Below are positions 1 through 8,299 of a stretch of 64,000 nucleotides of DNA, piece after piece. The stretch lies in contig NZ_JAHXKI010000003.1 of the NCBI RefSeq assembly GCF_019392195.1, positions 124,001 through 188,000 on the forward strand, read 5' to 3'. Each line of letters opens with the position of its first letter. Within the stretch, counting starts at the first letter, position 1. The DNA comes from Marinobacter sp. F4206 (GTDB lineage: Bacteria > Pseudomonadota > Gammaproteobacteria > Pseudomonadales > Oleiphilaceae). The notes under the pieces were generated by a model. It did no database searches. It was not told the origin of the DNA and was given only the letters and a program-made list of their open reading frames with translations. The position numbers were made by a program, and so were the translations under genes.

Positions 1-909
1 TGTGGAGCCATTCATGGGGACGAGATCAATGGAGTGGAAATCGTCCGCCGTGTGCTCAAGAACTCCGCGCTGCGTCACCTGCGCGGCACGCTGGTGGCGG
101 TGCCGATTGTAAACATCTTCGGCTTCGTGCAACGCACCCGCTATCTACCGGACCGTCGGGACTTGAATCGTTGTTTCCCGGGTACCGAGAGTGGATCGCT
201 GGGCGGTCGCATCGCTTACCTGTTGCGCACCCAGATCATGGAAAACGTGTCCCATATCATCGACCTGCACACGGGGGCAATCCACCGATTCAATCTTCCG
301 CAGATAAGGGCAGAGCTGAAGAACCCGGAAACGATCCGTATGGCTGAGGCGTTTGGGGCGCCCATCATTATCAATGCCAGTCTGCGGGAGGGCAGCCTGC
401 GTGCTTATGCAGATTCCCAGGATATTCCGGTCATCACCTTCGAGGGTGGTGAGGCCCTGCGCTTTGACGACGTGGTGATTTCCAGTGGCGTGAAAGGGGT
501 GGTCCGGGTCATGCGCGAGCTGGAAATGATACCCGCGAAGAAAGGGCCAAAGGCTCCGAAAAAGCGGTCGGAAACCGCCGCCAATTCACAATGGGTGCGT
601 ACTGACATCGATGGCATCATGCGCCCGGTGGCAAGGCTGGGCCAGAAGGTTCGTAAGGGGCAGAGGCTGGCCATGGTGGCGGATCCCTTCGGGGAATCGG
701 AAAGCGCGGTGCTTTCCCCCTGTTCGGGCATTGTCATCTGTGTGAACAATCTGCCGTTGGTGAACGAGGGCGAAGCCATTTACCACGTTGCCCGTTTTGA
801 CGAGTTGAACGAGGCCGAAAAGGCCATGCAGTATTTCCGCAGCAGTTACGAGTCAGACGTGGGCGATGAAGTGGTGCCAGTTCATCCGTGGGATGAAAAC
901 CAGAAATAA
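1..909 (+). CDS. Succinylglutamate desuccinylase/aspartoacylase family zinc hydrolase (5' partial)
   Basis: The reading frame is open from base 1, so the true start lies before the window. The visible 302 residues begin with CGAIHGDEINGVE, which carries the HxxE zinc-ligand motif of the M14-like AstE/AspA family. A second metal-ligand histidine follows in IIDLHTG, near residue 86. The C-terminal third has the small beta-rich domain usual in this family (SPCSGIVI). Family members cleave N-acyl amino acids or peptide-like amides in the cytoplasm; the substrate cannot be read from sequence. A strong ribosome-binding site 14 bases later starts the next gene, so the two are probably co-transcribed. 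Family assignment is firm, substrate unknown. Confidence 0.85.
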   Translation, partial: CGAIHGDEINGVEIVRRVLKNSALRHLRGTLVAVPIVNIFGFVQRTRYLPDRRDLNRCFPGTESGSLGGRIAYLLRTQIMENVSHIIDLHTGAIHRFNLPQIRAELKNPETIRMAEAFGAPIIINASLREGSLRAYADSQDIPVITFEGGEALRFDDVVISSGVKGVVRVMRELEMIPAKKGPKAPKKRSETAANSQWVRTDIDGIMRPVARLGQKVRKGQRLAMVADPFGESESAVLSPCSGIVICVNNLPLVNEGEAIYHVARFDELNEAEKAMQYFRSSYESDVGDEVVPVHPWDENQK

Positions 910-923
910 GGGGAGGGCAGGCC

Positions 924-1348
924 ATGATCTGGGAACAAACGTTTGTCGATCTCCCGCCGCTGCCCCGCGGCTTCCATCTGGTGACTCGCGACGTTCTGGC
1001 GCAGGCGCCCGACCTGACCGACTGCGAGGTTGGCCTGCTGCACCTGTTCATCCAGCACACGTCGGCCTCGTTGGCGATCAACGAGAACGCCGATCCGGAC
1101 GTTCGCGGTGATCTGGAACGACATTTCAATGTGATGGTGCCGGAGAATGTGCCCTGCACTATGCGCATATCATGGAAGGGCCGGACGATATGCCGGCTCA
1201 CATCAAGAACATCCTGATTGGCCCGTCCCTGACCCTGCCGATTAACCACGGTCGGCTGGCGCTCGGTACCTGGCAGGGCATCTACCTCTGTGAACACCGG
1301 GATCACGCCAGTGGTCGCCGGCTGGTGGCCACTCTGCAGGGGCGTTGA
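924..1348 (+). pseudogene. yjbQ: YjbQ/UPF0047 family protein, broken by a one-base frameshift
   Basis: Starts at ATG 924 behind GGGGAGGG. Residues 1-76 ([37 protein letters not shown]) match the YjbQ family, whose members have thiamine-phosphate-synthase-like activity. At 1152-1154 the frame is lost: the original frame runs into unrelated residues and stops at 1217. The frame beginning at 1154 continues the family sequence ([34 protein letters not shown]) to TGA 1346-1348. Restoring one base gives 141 residues, the normal family length. The break is a real recent mutation or a sequencing error in a short C run. Both halves are otherwise perfectly conserved, which favours error or a very recent event. 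Confidence 0.8.
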
Positions 1349-1434
1349 TCAGCCCCGGTCCCAACCCTTCCTTTCCCGCAAGCCCTGTTCGCCGACCAAG
1401 CTGAGTGTGAAGTTCCACCCATTACCCGAAAAGG

Positions 1435-1459
1435 ATGGGTGAGAATGCACCCATTTTTT
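1435..1459 (+). terminator. Intrinsic terminator after yjbQ
   Basis: ATGGGTG (1435-1441) pairs with CACCCAT (1448-1454) across a six-base loop and is followed directly by a run of six T. A further CACCCAT at 1416-1422 can pair with the same 1435-1441 arm, giving a competing hairpin. Confidence 0.7.
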
Positions 1460-1516
1460 AGTGGGAAAGGTCAGTGCTTTTCAGAAGGGCGCTGTTTTAA
1501 AAGAACTTTTTCAATG

Positions 1517-1532
1517 TGGTCTGCTCCTTGCT
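1517..1532 (+). promoter_or_regulatory. Predicted sigma-54 (-24/-12) promoter of the TAXI-TRAP operon
   Basis: TGGTCTGCTCCTTGCT keeps the invariant GG and GC at the exact sigma-54 spacing (TGG, then TTGCT). Only the CAC of the -24 element is lost. It lies 78 bases before the solute-binding-protein ATG. The same gene cluster encodes a GAFTGA-containing sigma-54 activator, which supports the call. Repeats at 1416-1454 lie at a distance suitable for an upstream activator site but are also explained by the terminator. Confidence 0.55.
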
Positions 1533-1609
1533 GCTAGAGAATCACCGGAGTTTCTGATGGCTCCGTCTAGTAGCACCCAACAAACAAAATGAAACGGGGA
1601 GCACTCTCT

Positions 1610-2587
1610 ATGAAAACCCAAGCTGTAATGGCGGCGGCGTTCGCCTCTACTCTCGTTGTTGCAAACCCTGCAGTTGCCCAGGACCGTTCTGAATGGCCGG
1701 ACAATTTCACCGTTGGCACCGCAAGCCAGGGGGGAACCTACTTCGCCTATGGCTCAGGGTGGGCCAACTTCGTCGCGGAAAACCTGAATGTCTCGGGCGG
1801 TGCCGAAATCACGGGCGGACCGATGCAGAACATGGCTCTGGTCCACACGGGTGATCTGAAGTTCGGCCTGACCACGATGGGACCGGCCCGCGAATCCATG
1901 GAAGGCAACAGTCCACTCGCCCCGGGAATGAACATGGACAATGTCTGCGCCATGTTCCCGATGTACGAAACGCCGTTCTCGGTGACCGCGCTGTCCAGTT
2001 CCGGCATTACCTCCATCGAGGATATTCCTGATGGCGCCACCATCGGTTTCGGCCCGGCGGGTTCGACCTCCGACACCTACTTCCCACGCATGATGGAAAC
2101 CCTGGGCGTGGACTTTGAGCGTCGCAACGGCAGCTGGTCCGACCTGGGTGGTCAGCTGCAGGATGGCCTGATCGACGTGGTGGCGTTTGCGGCGGGTATT
2201 CCGATTCCGGCGGTCAGCCAGCTGGAGGTGCAGACCGACGTGAACATCATCAGCATGAACGATGCCCAAGCGAAGAAGGTCATTGATAACTTCCCCGTCG
2301 CCGAGTTCGTTATCCCGGCCAGTACCTATCAGTCCCTGAACGAGCCTTCTCGTGTGGTGTCGATGTGGAACTTCGCCATGGTGAACTGCGACATGCCGGA
2401 AAGCTTTGTGTACGAAATCACCAAGCTGACCATGGAGAACAACGACAAGATGGTCTCCATCCACAAGGCTGCGCAGAACTCCGTTCCCGAAAACTACAGC
2501 AAAAACAACGTGCTGCCTTGGCATCCAGGTGCAGCCCGCTGGTTCAACGAGAACGGTTACCCGATCGAAGACAGCATGATCAAGTAG
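1610..2587 (+). CDS. TAXI-family TRAP transporter periplasmic solute-binding protein
   Basis: A 325-residue exported receptor of the TAXI (TRAP-associated extracytoplasmic immunogenic) type. ATG 1610 is chosen over in-frame ATG 1589 because GGGGAG at 1596-1601 sits eight bases before it. The protein then begins with a clean signal peptide (basic MK, hydrophobic core, cleavage near AVAQ-DR). The mature part has the TAXI fold signatures VGTASQGGTYFAYG and MVHTGDLKFGL-type ligand-pocket segments. It would bind a small organic acid or amino acid and hand it to the fused permease encoded next. A strong hairpin separates the two genes, usual where the receptor is needed in excess. The substrate is not predictable; some TAXI receptors bind glutamate or dicarboxylates. 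Confidence 0.92.
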   Translation: MKTQAVMAAAFASTLVVANPAVAQDRSEWPDNFTVGTASQGGTYFAYGSGWANFVAENLNVSGGAEITGGPMQNMALVHTGDLKFGLTTMGPARESMEGNSPLAPGMNMDNVCAMFPMYETPFSVTALSSSGITSIEDIPDGATIGFGPAGSTSDTYFPRMMETLGVDFERRNGSWSDLGGQLQDGLIDVVAFAAGIPIPAVSQLEVQTDVNIISMNDAQAKKVIDNFPVAEFVIPASTYQSLNEPSRVVSMWNFAMVNCDMPESFVYEITKLTMENNDKMVSIHKAAQNSVPENYSKNNVLPWHPGAARWFNENGYPIEDSMIK

Positions 2588-2600
2588 TAACCATCGCGTT

Positions 2601-2628
2601 GAGGAGGGTCGCCCCTGCGGCCCTCCTC
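2601..2628 (+). other. Strong intercistronic hairpin between receptor and permease
   Basis: GAGGAGGG (2601-2608) pairs with CCCTCCTC (2621-2628), extended inward by CGC/GCG around a CCCT loop. There is no T run directly behind, so it is more likely an mRNA-stabilising or partial-termination element favouring receptor expression than a full terminator. Confidence 0.6.
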
Positions 2629-2679
2629 GGTGCAGTCGGTCATTGGCCGACTCCGGTTTTTCTGTAAGCAGGGTTTATC

Positions 2680-4875
2680 ATGACCACAGAACAATATCCC
2701 AAAGACGGCTCCACCCAATCGTCCGACGGCGTCTTGCCCGATGACGATCACATGCTTGCCCACGATGTGGACGAGGAACCCGTTGAAGCTAACCGCAGGG
2801 TCTTTGAGGGCGGGCTCCTGAAATTCGTGACGCTGCTGGCCATCGCCTATTCAGCGTTCCACCTTTACACCCTGAACATCGCGCCGCTTGAGACCTGGTC
2901 GTTCCGTATCGTGCATATTGCCGGTGCCCTGGTGCTCGGTTTTATCCTGTATGCCGGTGCCCGCTTTGTGTCTGCCGAGGAAGGCCCGGCCCGTCACCGC
3001 TGGACCACCTGGATTGGCGCGATTGCCCTGTTGCCAGCGCTCTATGCGCTGTACCAGACGTTCTCCTTCTACCAGATGGTGCAGAGCGGCACCATGCGGA
3101 TTCCTGCCGAACTGGAAACCTGGCAGTTCGGCTGGCCACTGCTGGCGGCGACCGCTACCGGCATCATCATGAGCTGGTTCCACCAGCGCCAGCGAGCCCG
3201 GTTCAGCGTGCCCGACCTGGTGCTGATGGTCTGTTCCGTGGCGGTGGCGGCCTATTTCCTGGTGGTTTATAACACCACCATGCGGATGTCCACGGGGACA
3301 TCGTTTGCTCCGATTGGCATTTCCTTTGCCGCCATTGCCGGTACCGCACTGATCATGGAGCTGACCCGCCGCGTTGCCGGTATGGCGCTGGTGGTGATCG
3401 GGCTGGTCTTCCTGGCCTACGTGTTTGCCGGACCCTACCTGCCGGGCTTTCTTGGCTATCCGGGGCTTTCGATCCAGCGCTTCTTCAGCCAGGTCTATAC
3501 CGACGCGGGTATTCTTGGTCCGACCACGGCGGTGTCGTCCACCTACATCATCCTGTTCATCATCTTCGCGGCCTTCCTGCAGGCCTCCAAGGTGGGCGAT
3601 TACTTCGTGAATTTCGCATTTGCGGCAGCCGGCCGGTCCCGGGGTGGACCCGCCAAAGTGGCGATCTTCGCGTCCGGTCTGATGGGCATGATCAACGGCA
3701 CCAGTGCCGGCAACGTCGTGTCCACCGGTTCGCTGACCATCCCGCTGATGAAGAAGGTGGGCTACAGCAAGAAATCCGCGGGTGCCGTCGAGGCGGCCGC
3801 ATCGACCGGTGGCCAGATCATGCCCCCGATCATGGGTGCGGGCGCCTTCATCATGGCCGAGATCACCGGCATCCCCTACACCGAAATCGCCATTGCCGCG
3901 ATTATTCCGGCGATCCTGTACTTCGCCTCGGTGTATTTCATGGTGGATTTCGAAGCCAAGAAGCTGGGCATGCGGGGCATGCGAGACGACGAGCTGCCGA
4001 ATCTGAAACGGCTGGCGAAACAGGCTTACCTGTTTGTTCCAATCGTGATCCTGATTGTGGCGCTGTTCCAGGGTTACTCCGTGATTCGGGCGGGCACCCT
4101 GGCTACCGTGTCTGCGGCGGTGGTGAGCTGGATTTCACCGCACAAGATGGGCATCGGAGCCATTCTGAAGGCTCTGGAAATCGCCTCTTACATGGCCATT
4201 CAGATCATCGTGGTGTGTGCGGCCGCCGGGGTGATTGTCGGGGTGATTTCCCTGACGGGTGTCGGTGCACGTTTCTCGGTTCTGCTGCTGGATGTCGCCG
4301 CCGCCAGTAATTTGCTGGCGCTGGTGTTCGCCATGTTCATTTCCATCCTTCTGGGTATGGGCATGCCGACAACCGCCGCCTATGCAGTGGCCGCATCCGT
4401 GGTTGCGCCGGGCCTGGTCCAGTTGGGCATTGAGCCACTGACGGCCCATTTCTTCGTGTTCTACTTCGCCGTTGTGTCTGCCATCACGCCGCCGGTAGCC
4501 CTGGCTTCCTACGCGGCCGCGGGTATTTCCGGTGCCAATGCCATGGAGACGTCGGTGGCCTCTTTCCGCATCGGCATCGCGGCCTTCATTGTTCCCTTCA
4601 TGTTCTTCTACAACGGGGCGCTGCTGATGGAGGCCGAGTGGCTGGAGATCGCGCGGGCACTGGTGACCGCCACCTTCGGAGTGTACATCCTGTCTGGCGG
4701 GGTCCTCGGCTGGTTTGCCCGGGTTTCCGCGCCCTGGGCCACCCGTATCCTGCTGATCGTTGCCGCCCTGATGATGATTGAGGGCGGAGGCTGGACCGAC
4801 CTTGGCGGCATTGGGTTGGCGGTACTTGCCTTCTTCATGCAGCGCCAGCGGGCCCTGGGAATGGCGACAGCCTGA
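2680..4875 (+). CDS. TAXI-family TRAP transporter permease, fused small and large subunits
   Basis: A 731-residue, highly hydrophobic inner-membrane protein. A short polar N-terminus (about 45 residues) leads into a four-helix DctQ-like part (to about residue 200), then a DctM-like part of roughly twelve helices. The second part contains NGTSAGNVVSTGSLTIPLMK, the STGGQIMPPIMGAGAF segment and GMGMPTTAAYAVAASVVAPG, all typical of TAXI TRAP permeases. It would drive sodium-coupled uptake of the ligand delivered by the upstream receptor. The fused arrangement is the rule for TAXI systems, unlike DctPQM. It ends 95 bases before the sensor kinase. Confidence 0.92.
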   Translation: MTTEQYPKDGSTQSSDGVLPDDDHMLAHDVDEEPVEANRRVFEGGLLKFVTLLAIAYSAFHLYTLNIAPLETWSFRIVHIAGALVLGFILYAGARFVSAEEGPARHRWTTWIGAIALLPALYALYQTFSFYQMVQSGTMRIPAELETWQFGWPLLAATATGIIMSWFHQRQRARFSVPDLVLMVCSVAVAAYFLVVYNTTMRMSTGTSFAPIGISFAAIAGTALIMELTRRVAGMALVVIGLVFLAYVFAGPYLPGFLGYPGLSIQRFFSQVYTDAGILGPTTAVSSTYIILFIIFAAFLQASKVGDYFVNFAFAAAGRSRGGPAKVAIFASGLMGMINGTSAGNVVSTGSLTIPLMKKVGYSKKSAGAVEAAASTGGQIMPPIMGAGAFIMAEITGIPYTEIAIAAIIPAILYFASVYFMVDFEAKKLGMRGMRDDELPNLKRLAKQAYLFVPIVILIVALFQGYSVIRAGTLATVSAAVVSWISPHKMGIGAILKALEIASYMAIQIIVVCAAAGVIVGVISLTGVGARFSVLLLDVAAASNLLALVFAMFISILLGMGMPTTAAYAVAASVVAPGLVQLGIEPLTAHFFVFYFAVVSAITPPVALASYAAAGISGANAMETSVASFRIGIAAFIVPFMFFYNGALLMEAEWLEIARALVTATFGVYILSGGVLGWFARVSAPWATRILLIVAALMMIEGGGWTDLGGIGLAVLAFFMQRQRALGMATA

Positions 4876-4886
4876 CCCGAAGCCCG

Positions 4887-4929
4887 ATCGGGCAGGGCAA
4901 TCGCAACCGCTGCGGTTGTCCCGCCCGAT
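4887..4929 (+). other. Hairpin between the permease and the sensor kinase
   Basis: Outer arms ATCGGGC (4887-4893) and GCCCGAT (4923-4929) enclose GGG/CCC and an inner CAACCG/CGGTTG stem. No U tract follows. It may reduce read-through from the transport genes into the two-component genes. Confidence 0.55.
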
Positions 4930-4970
4930 TCCGGGCGCTACTCTAGCGGCTTTTGCAGGAACCGGTTTTC

Positions 4971-6785
4971 ATGCCCTACCGGATTGGCGTTTTCGCATTG
5001 TTGGTTATCACCCTGGTCGTATCCTGGACGTTGGGCGGCTGGGTTGGCTATCGTCAGGTTGAACAGGAAAGCCTCGAAGAATCCTTTCGCTATCGACAGC
5101 TCGTGGCCAACGAGCTGAACCGTTACCTGCCCATTCCCGAACTGATGGCCGAGCACCCCTTGCTTGGCGAGGCTCTGGAAAACCCGGACGACAGTGCGGT
5201 CATCCTCCAGGCCAATGAAGAAATGCAACGGATGGCGACCATTGTCGGCAGCTCCGACGTTTATCTGATGGATATCACCGGCCTGACGATTGCCGCCAAC
5301 AATTACCAGCAGGAAGACAGTTTCGTGGGCAGCAACTACGCCTTCCGCCCTTACTTTTCCGAGGCGGTGGCGACGGGTGATTCTGCGATCTATTTTGCGC
5401 TCGGTATGATGTCGGGTGTGCGCGGCCTGTATTTTTCCCACCCGATCCGGGATGAAAAAGGGACGATGCTGGGTGTGATCGCGGTCAAGGTGCTGGTTCA
5501 TGAACTGGAATCCCAGTGGCACCGGCCCGCTTCCCTGAGTGAAGCGGAAATGGTCGTACTGGATCCATCGGGGGTGAGTTTCCTGGCCAGCAAACCAAGC
5601 TGGCTGTATCGGGATTTCGAGCATGAAACCACTGGGGGGACCAATCAGGAAACCCGACAACGCTACCCTGACCGGGACCTCGCACCGATTCAGGTTGAGC
5701 GGCTCGGCCGACCCTGGGGGCTTTCCGAACAGTCGGAAAAGATCCGGATTGAGGGGGAAGTCAGGGGCGGTGATTACCTCAGCGTTCGCACCGCATTGCC
5801 TCGTCTGGACTGGACCCTTCAGGTCATGGTCAGCACACGGCCGGTGGTCTGGACCCGGCTGGGGTTCGTGCTGGGCGGTCTTGCCATCTTCTTCGGCGGG
5901 TTTCTTACCTGGCTCTATCTGCGGGAACGTTACCGTCGGGAAGCCGAGCTGGCGCTCAGGGGGGAGCAGCTGGAACGGCGTGTAGCGGAGCGAACCGCTG
6001 ACCTGGAACGCTCCAATGAACAGCTGCTTGAGGAGATTCGTGAGCGGGAGCGGACTCAGACCGAGCTGAGGGAAACCCAGCAGGAGCTGATTCAGGCGGC
6101 CAAGCTGGCGGTCCTGGGGCAGATGTCGGCGGGCCTGAACCATGAGATGAACCAGCCGCTCACGGCAATCCAGACCTACGCCCGAAATAGCCGCAAGTTC
6201 CTGGAGAAGGGCGCGGCCGAGATGGTGGATGCCAACCTGCAGGAAATCGTGACTCTGTGCGACAAGATGGCGGAGCTGACCCGGCAGTTCAAAGTGTTCG
6301 CCCGCAAATCGGAGGGGCCACCGTCGATGGTGGATATGCGCTTGCCGGTGGATGCAGCGTTGAAGATCATCACTGCCCAGAAAAACAGCACGGGTATTGA
6401 TCTGGACTGGCAGCGCCCGGAAGAGGCGATAATGTGTCACGGTGACCTGATTCGTATCGAGCAGGTGATGGTGAATCTGATGGCTAACGCGGTACAGGCC
6501 GTCGAGGGGCGGGACGAGCCCCGCGTCAGCATTGAAATAAAGGAACACGAGGACAGCTGGCAGTGCATTGTCCGGGATAATGGCTCCGGGTTGCCGGGCA
6601 ATACCGAGCAGATCTTTGAGCCCTTCTTCACCACCAAATCCGTGAAACAGGGACTGGGCCTGGGGCTGTCCATATCCCGGCAGATTGTCGATGCCCTCGG
6701 CGGTCGACTGACGGGCCATAATCGGACCGACGGACCGGGCGCGGAATTCGTATTAAGCCTGAAAAAACGGGAGGCCATGGAATGA
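4971..6785 (+). CDS. DctB-like sensor histidine kinase
   Basis: About 604 residues from ATG 4971 (AGGA about ten bases upstream); a TTG at 4953 would add six residues. An N-terminal membrane helix is followed by a periplasmic double-Cache-type sensing domain of about 270 residues and a second helix near residue 300. A coiled coil (ELALRGEQLERRVAERTADL) then leads to HisKA with phospho-acceptor His391 in GLNHEMNQPLTA. The HATPase domain has the N box (VNLMANAVQAV, Asn506), G1 (DNGSGLP) and G2 (GLGLGLSISRQ). Domain order and sequence match the C4-dicarboxylate sensor DctB. Its ATGA overlap with the regulator gene, and its place behind the TAXI genes, suggest it senses the transported substrate. 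Confidence 0.9.
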   Translation: MPYRIGVFALLVITLVVSWTLGGWVGYRQVEQESLEESFRYRQLVANELNRYLPIPELMAEHPLLGEALENPDDSAVILQANEEMQRMATIVGSSDVYLMDITGLTIAANNYQQEDSFVGSNYAFRPYFSEAVATGDSAIYFALGMMSGVRGLYFSHPIRDEKGTMLGVIAVKVLVHELESQWHRPASLSEAEMVVLDPSGVSFLASKPSWLYRDFEHETTGGTNQETRQRYPDRDLAPIQVERLGRPWGLSEQSEKIRIEGEVRGGDYLSVRTALPRLDWTLQVMVSTRPVVWTRLGFVLGGLAIFFGGFLTWLYLRERYRREAELALRGEQLERRVAERTADLERSNEQLLEEIRERERTQTELRETQQELIQAAKLAVLGQMSAGLNHEMNQPLTAIQTYARNSRKFLEKGAAEMVDANLQEIVTLCDKMAELTRQFKVFARKSEGPPSMVDMRLPVDAALKIITAQKNSTGIDLDWQRPEEAIMCHGDLIRIEQVMVNLMANAVQAVEGRDEPRVSIEIKEHEDSWQCIVRDNGSGLPGNTEQIFEPFFTTKSVKQGLGLGLSISRQIVDALGGRLTGHNRTDGPGAEFVLSLKKREAME

Positions 6786-8134
6786 CAGACCCTTCGGTAA
6801 TCTTTGTCGACGATGATCCGCACATTCGTCAGGCCGTCAGTCAGACGTTCGCGCTGGAGGAGTTGCCCGTTGCCTGTTTCGAGGACGCGGCATCGGCACT
6901 GGAGCTGATATCGCCGGAGTATGAGGGCGTGGTGCTGTGCGATTACAACATGCCGGGAATGGACGGCCTTGAAATGATGGACCAGGTCCGGGGCGTGGAT
7001 GAGGCGATCCCGGTTATCATCCTCACCGGGCAGGGTGATATCAGCACCGCCGTATCCGCGATGCAGCAGGGCGCTTACGATTTCATCGAGAAGCCCTTTG
7101 ATCACGAGGAGCTGATCGAGCTGTTGCGCCATGCCCTTGAGAAGCGGCATCTGGCACTCGAAAACCGTCGCCTGAAGGCGCAGTTGCGCCATCTGGCGCG
7201 GCCCGGTCCCCGGATACTGGGGGACTCGCCGACCATGCAGAAGGTGATGGCAACGGTTGACCCGGTTCTGGATATCTCAGCCAACATTCTGCTCCACGGC
7301 GAGACCGGGGCGGGTAAGGATGCCCTGGCTCGTTACATTCATGAGAACAGCCGCCGAAGTGCCCACAACTTCGTCGCCATCAATTGCGGCGCGGTTCCGG
7401 AAAACCTGATTGAAAGCGAGCTCTTCGGTCATGAGGCGGGGGCCTTCACCGGCGCCGACAAACGCAGGATCGGAAAGATCGAACACGCTCACCAGGGCAC
7501 GCTGTTCCTGGATGAACTGGAGAGCATGCCGATGCAGTTGCAGGTCAAGCTGCTCCGGGTGCTTGAGGAACAAAAGGTCGAGCGGCTGGGCAGTAATCAG
7601 GTGCTGGATGTGGATGTTCGCATCATCGCCGCCACCAAGGCGGACCTGAAAGCACTCAGCGACCAGGGGGAGTTTCGCTCGGATCTGTATTACCGGCTGA
7701 ACGTGGTCAGGGTGGATATACCGCCGTTGCGCGAGCGAAAGGAGGATATTCCCCTGCTGTTCCATCACTTCGTGCTGATTGCCGCCGCGCGTTATGACCG
7801 AGAGAGCATTCCTCTGGACGCCAGTCAGGCAGCGCGGCTGATGCAGCACTCGTGGCCCGGTAACGTCAGGGAGTTGCGAAATCTGGCCGAACGGTATGTA
7901 TTGCTGGGGCCGGCCGCCCTGGATGGTAATGCCGCCGATGGCCCCGCCAATGTTGCGGGTCGGCAAACCCTGACCGAAATGATGGACGGTTTCGAGCGGT
8001 CCGCCATCGTCAGTGCCCTGAACGCCTGCCACGGCAGTATCAAAGACACCATGGTCCAGCTGGGCATTGCCCGCAAGACCCTCTACGACAAGATGAAGAA
8101 GCATGGCCTGGACAAGGCCCAGTTCAAGGACTGA
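6782..8134 (+). CDS. DctD-like sigma-54-dependent response regulator
   Basis: A 450-residue NtrC-family activator. The receiver domain has the acidic pocket DDD near residue 10 and phospho-acceptor Asp54 (LCDYNMPGMDG). The AAA+ domain has Walker A GETGAGKD at residue 173, the sigma-54-contacting GAFTGA loop at residues 220-225, and Walker B GTLFLDELE. A Fis-type helix-turn-helix closes the protein (GSIKDTMVQLGIARKTLYDKM). The start overlaps the kinase stop by four bases, so the pair is translationally coupled. It is the obvious activator for the sigma-54-type promoter at 1517-1532, by analogy with DctD control of dctPQM or dctA. Confidence 0.92.
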   Translation: MTDPSVIFVDDDPHIRQAVSQTFALEELPVACFEDAASALELISPEYEGVVLCDYNMPGMDGLEMMDQVRGVDEAIPVIILTGQGDISTAVSAMQQGAYDFIEKPFDHEELIELLRHALEKRHLALENRRLKAQLRHLARPGPRILGDSPTMQKVMATVDPVLDISANILLHGETGAGKDALARYIHENSRRSAHNFVAINCGAVPENLIESELFGHEAGAFTGADKRRIGKIEHAHQGTLFLDELESMPMQLQVKLLRVLEEQKVERLGSNQVLDVDVRIIAATKADLKALSDQGEFRSDLYYRLNVVRVDIPPLRERKEDIPLLFHHFVLIAAARYDRESIPLDASQAARLMQHSWPGNVRELRNLAERYVLLGPAALDGNAADGPANVAGRQTLTEMMDGFERSAIVSALNACHGSIKDTMVQLGIARKTLYDKMKKHGLDKAQFKD

Positions 8135-8299
8135 GCCTTGTCCTCTTTCGCTGCGGCGGCCTTCTCCGGTTACTGATTGTTTCTGAAATACGCAGTACTC
8201 TCAATGACGTCGGGAATAGCGCTTCGGTAACCTTACCTTCCTGTAAGGCCGGAGCCTCCGGCTACACTCCTCCCGTACCGACCAGAAGACGTTTCCATC

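Noticed and set aside
1503..1530. GAACTT upstream of the TAXI gene as an AlgU promoter
   Set aside because: The -10 position reads TCCTT, a poor match, and overlaps the better sigma-54 element.
4938..6719. Long minus-strand open frame of 593 codons
   Set aside because: It is fully antisense to the DctB-like kinase, which has all kinase motifs. High GC keeps the opposite strand open; the translation has no recognisable domain.
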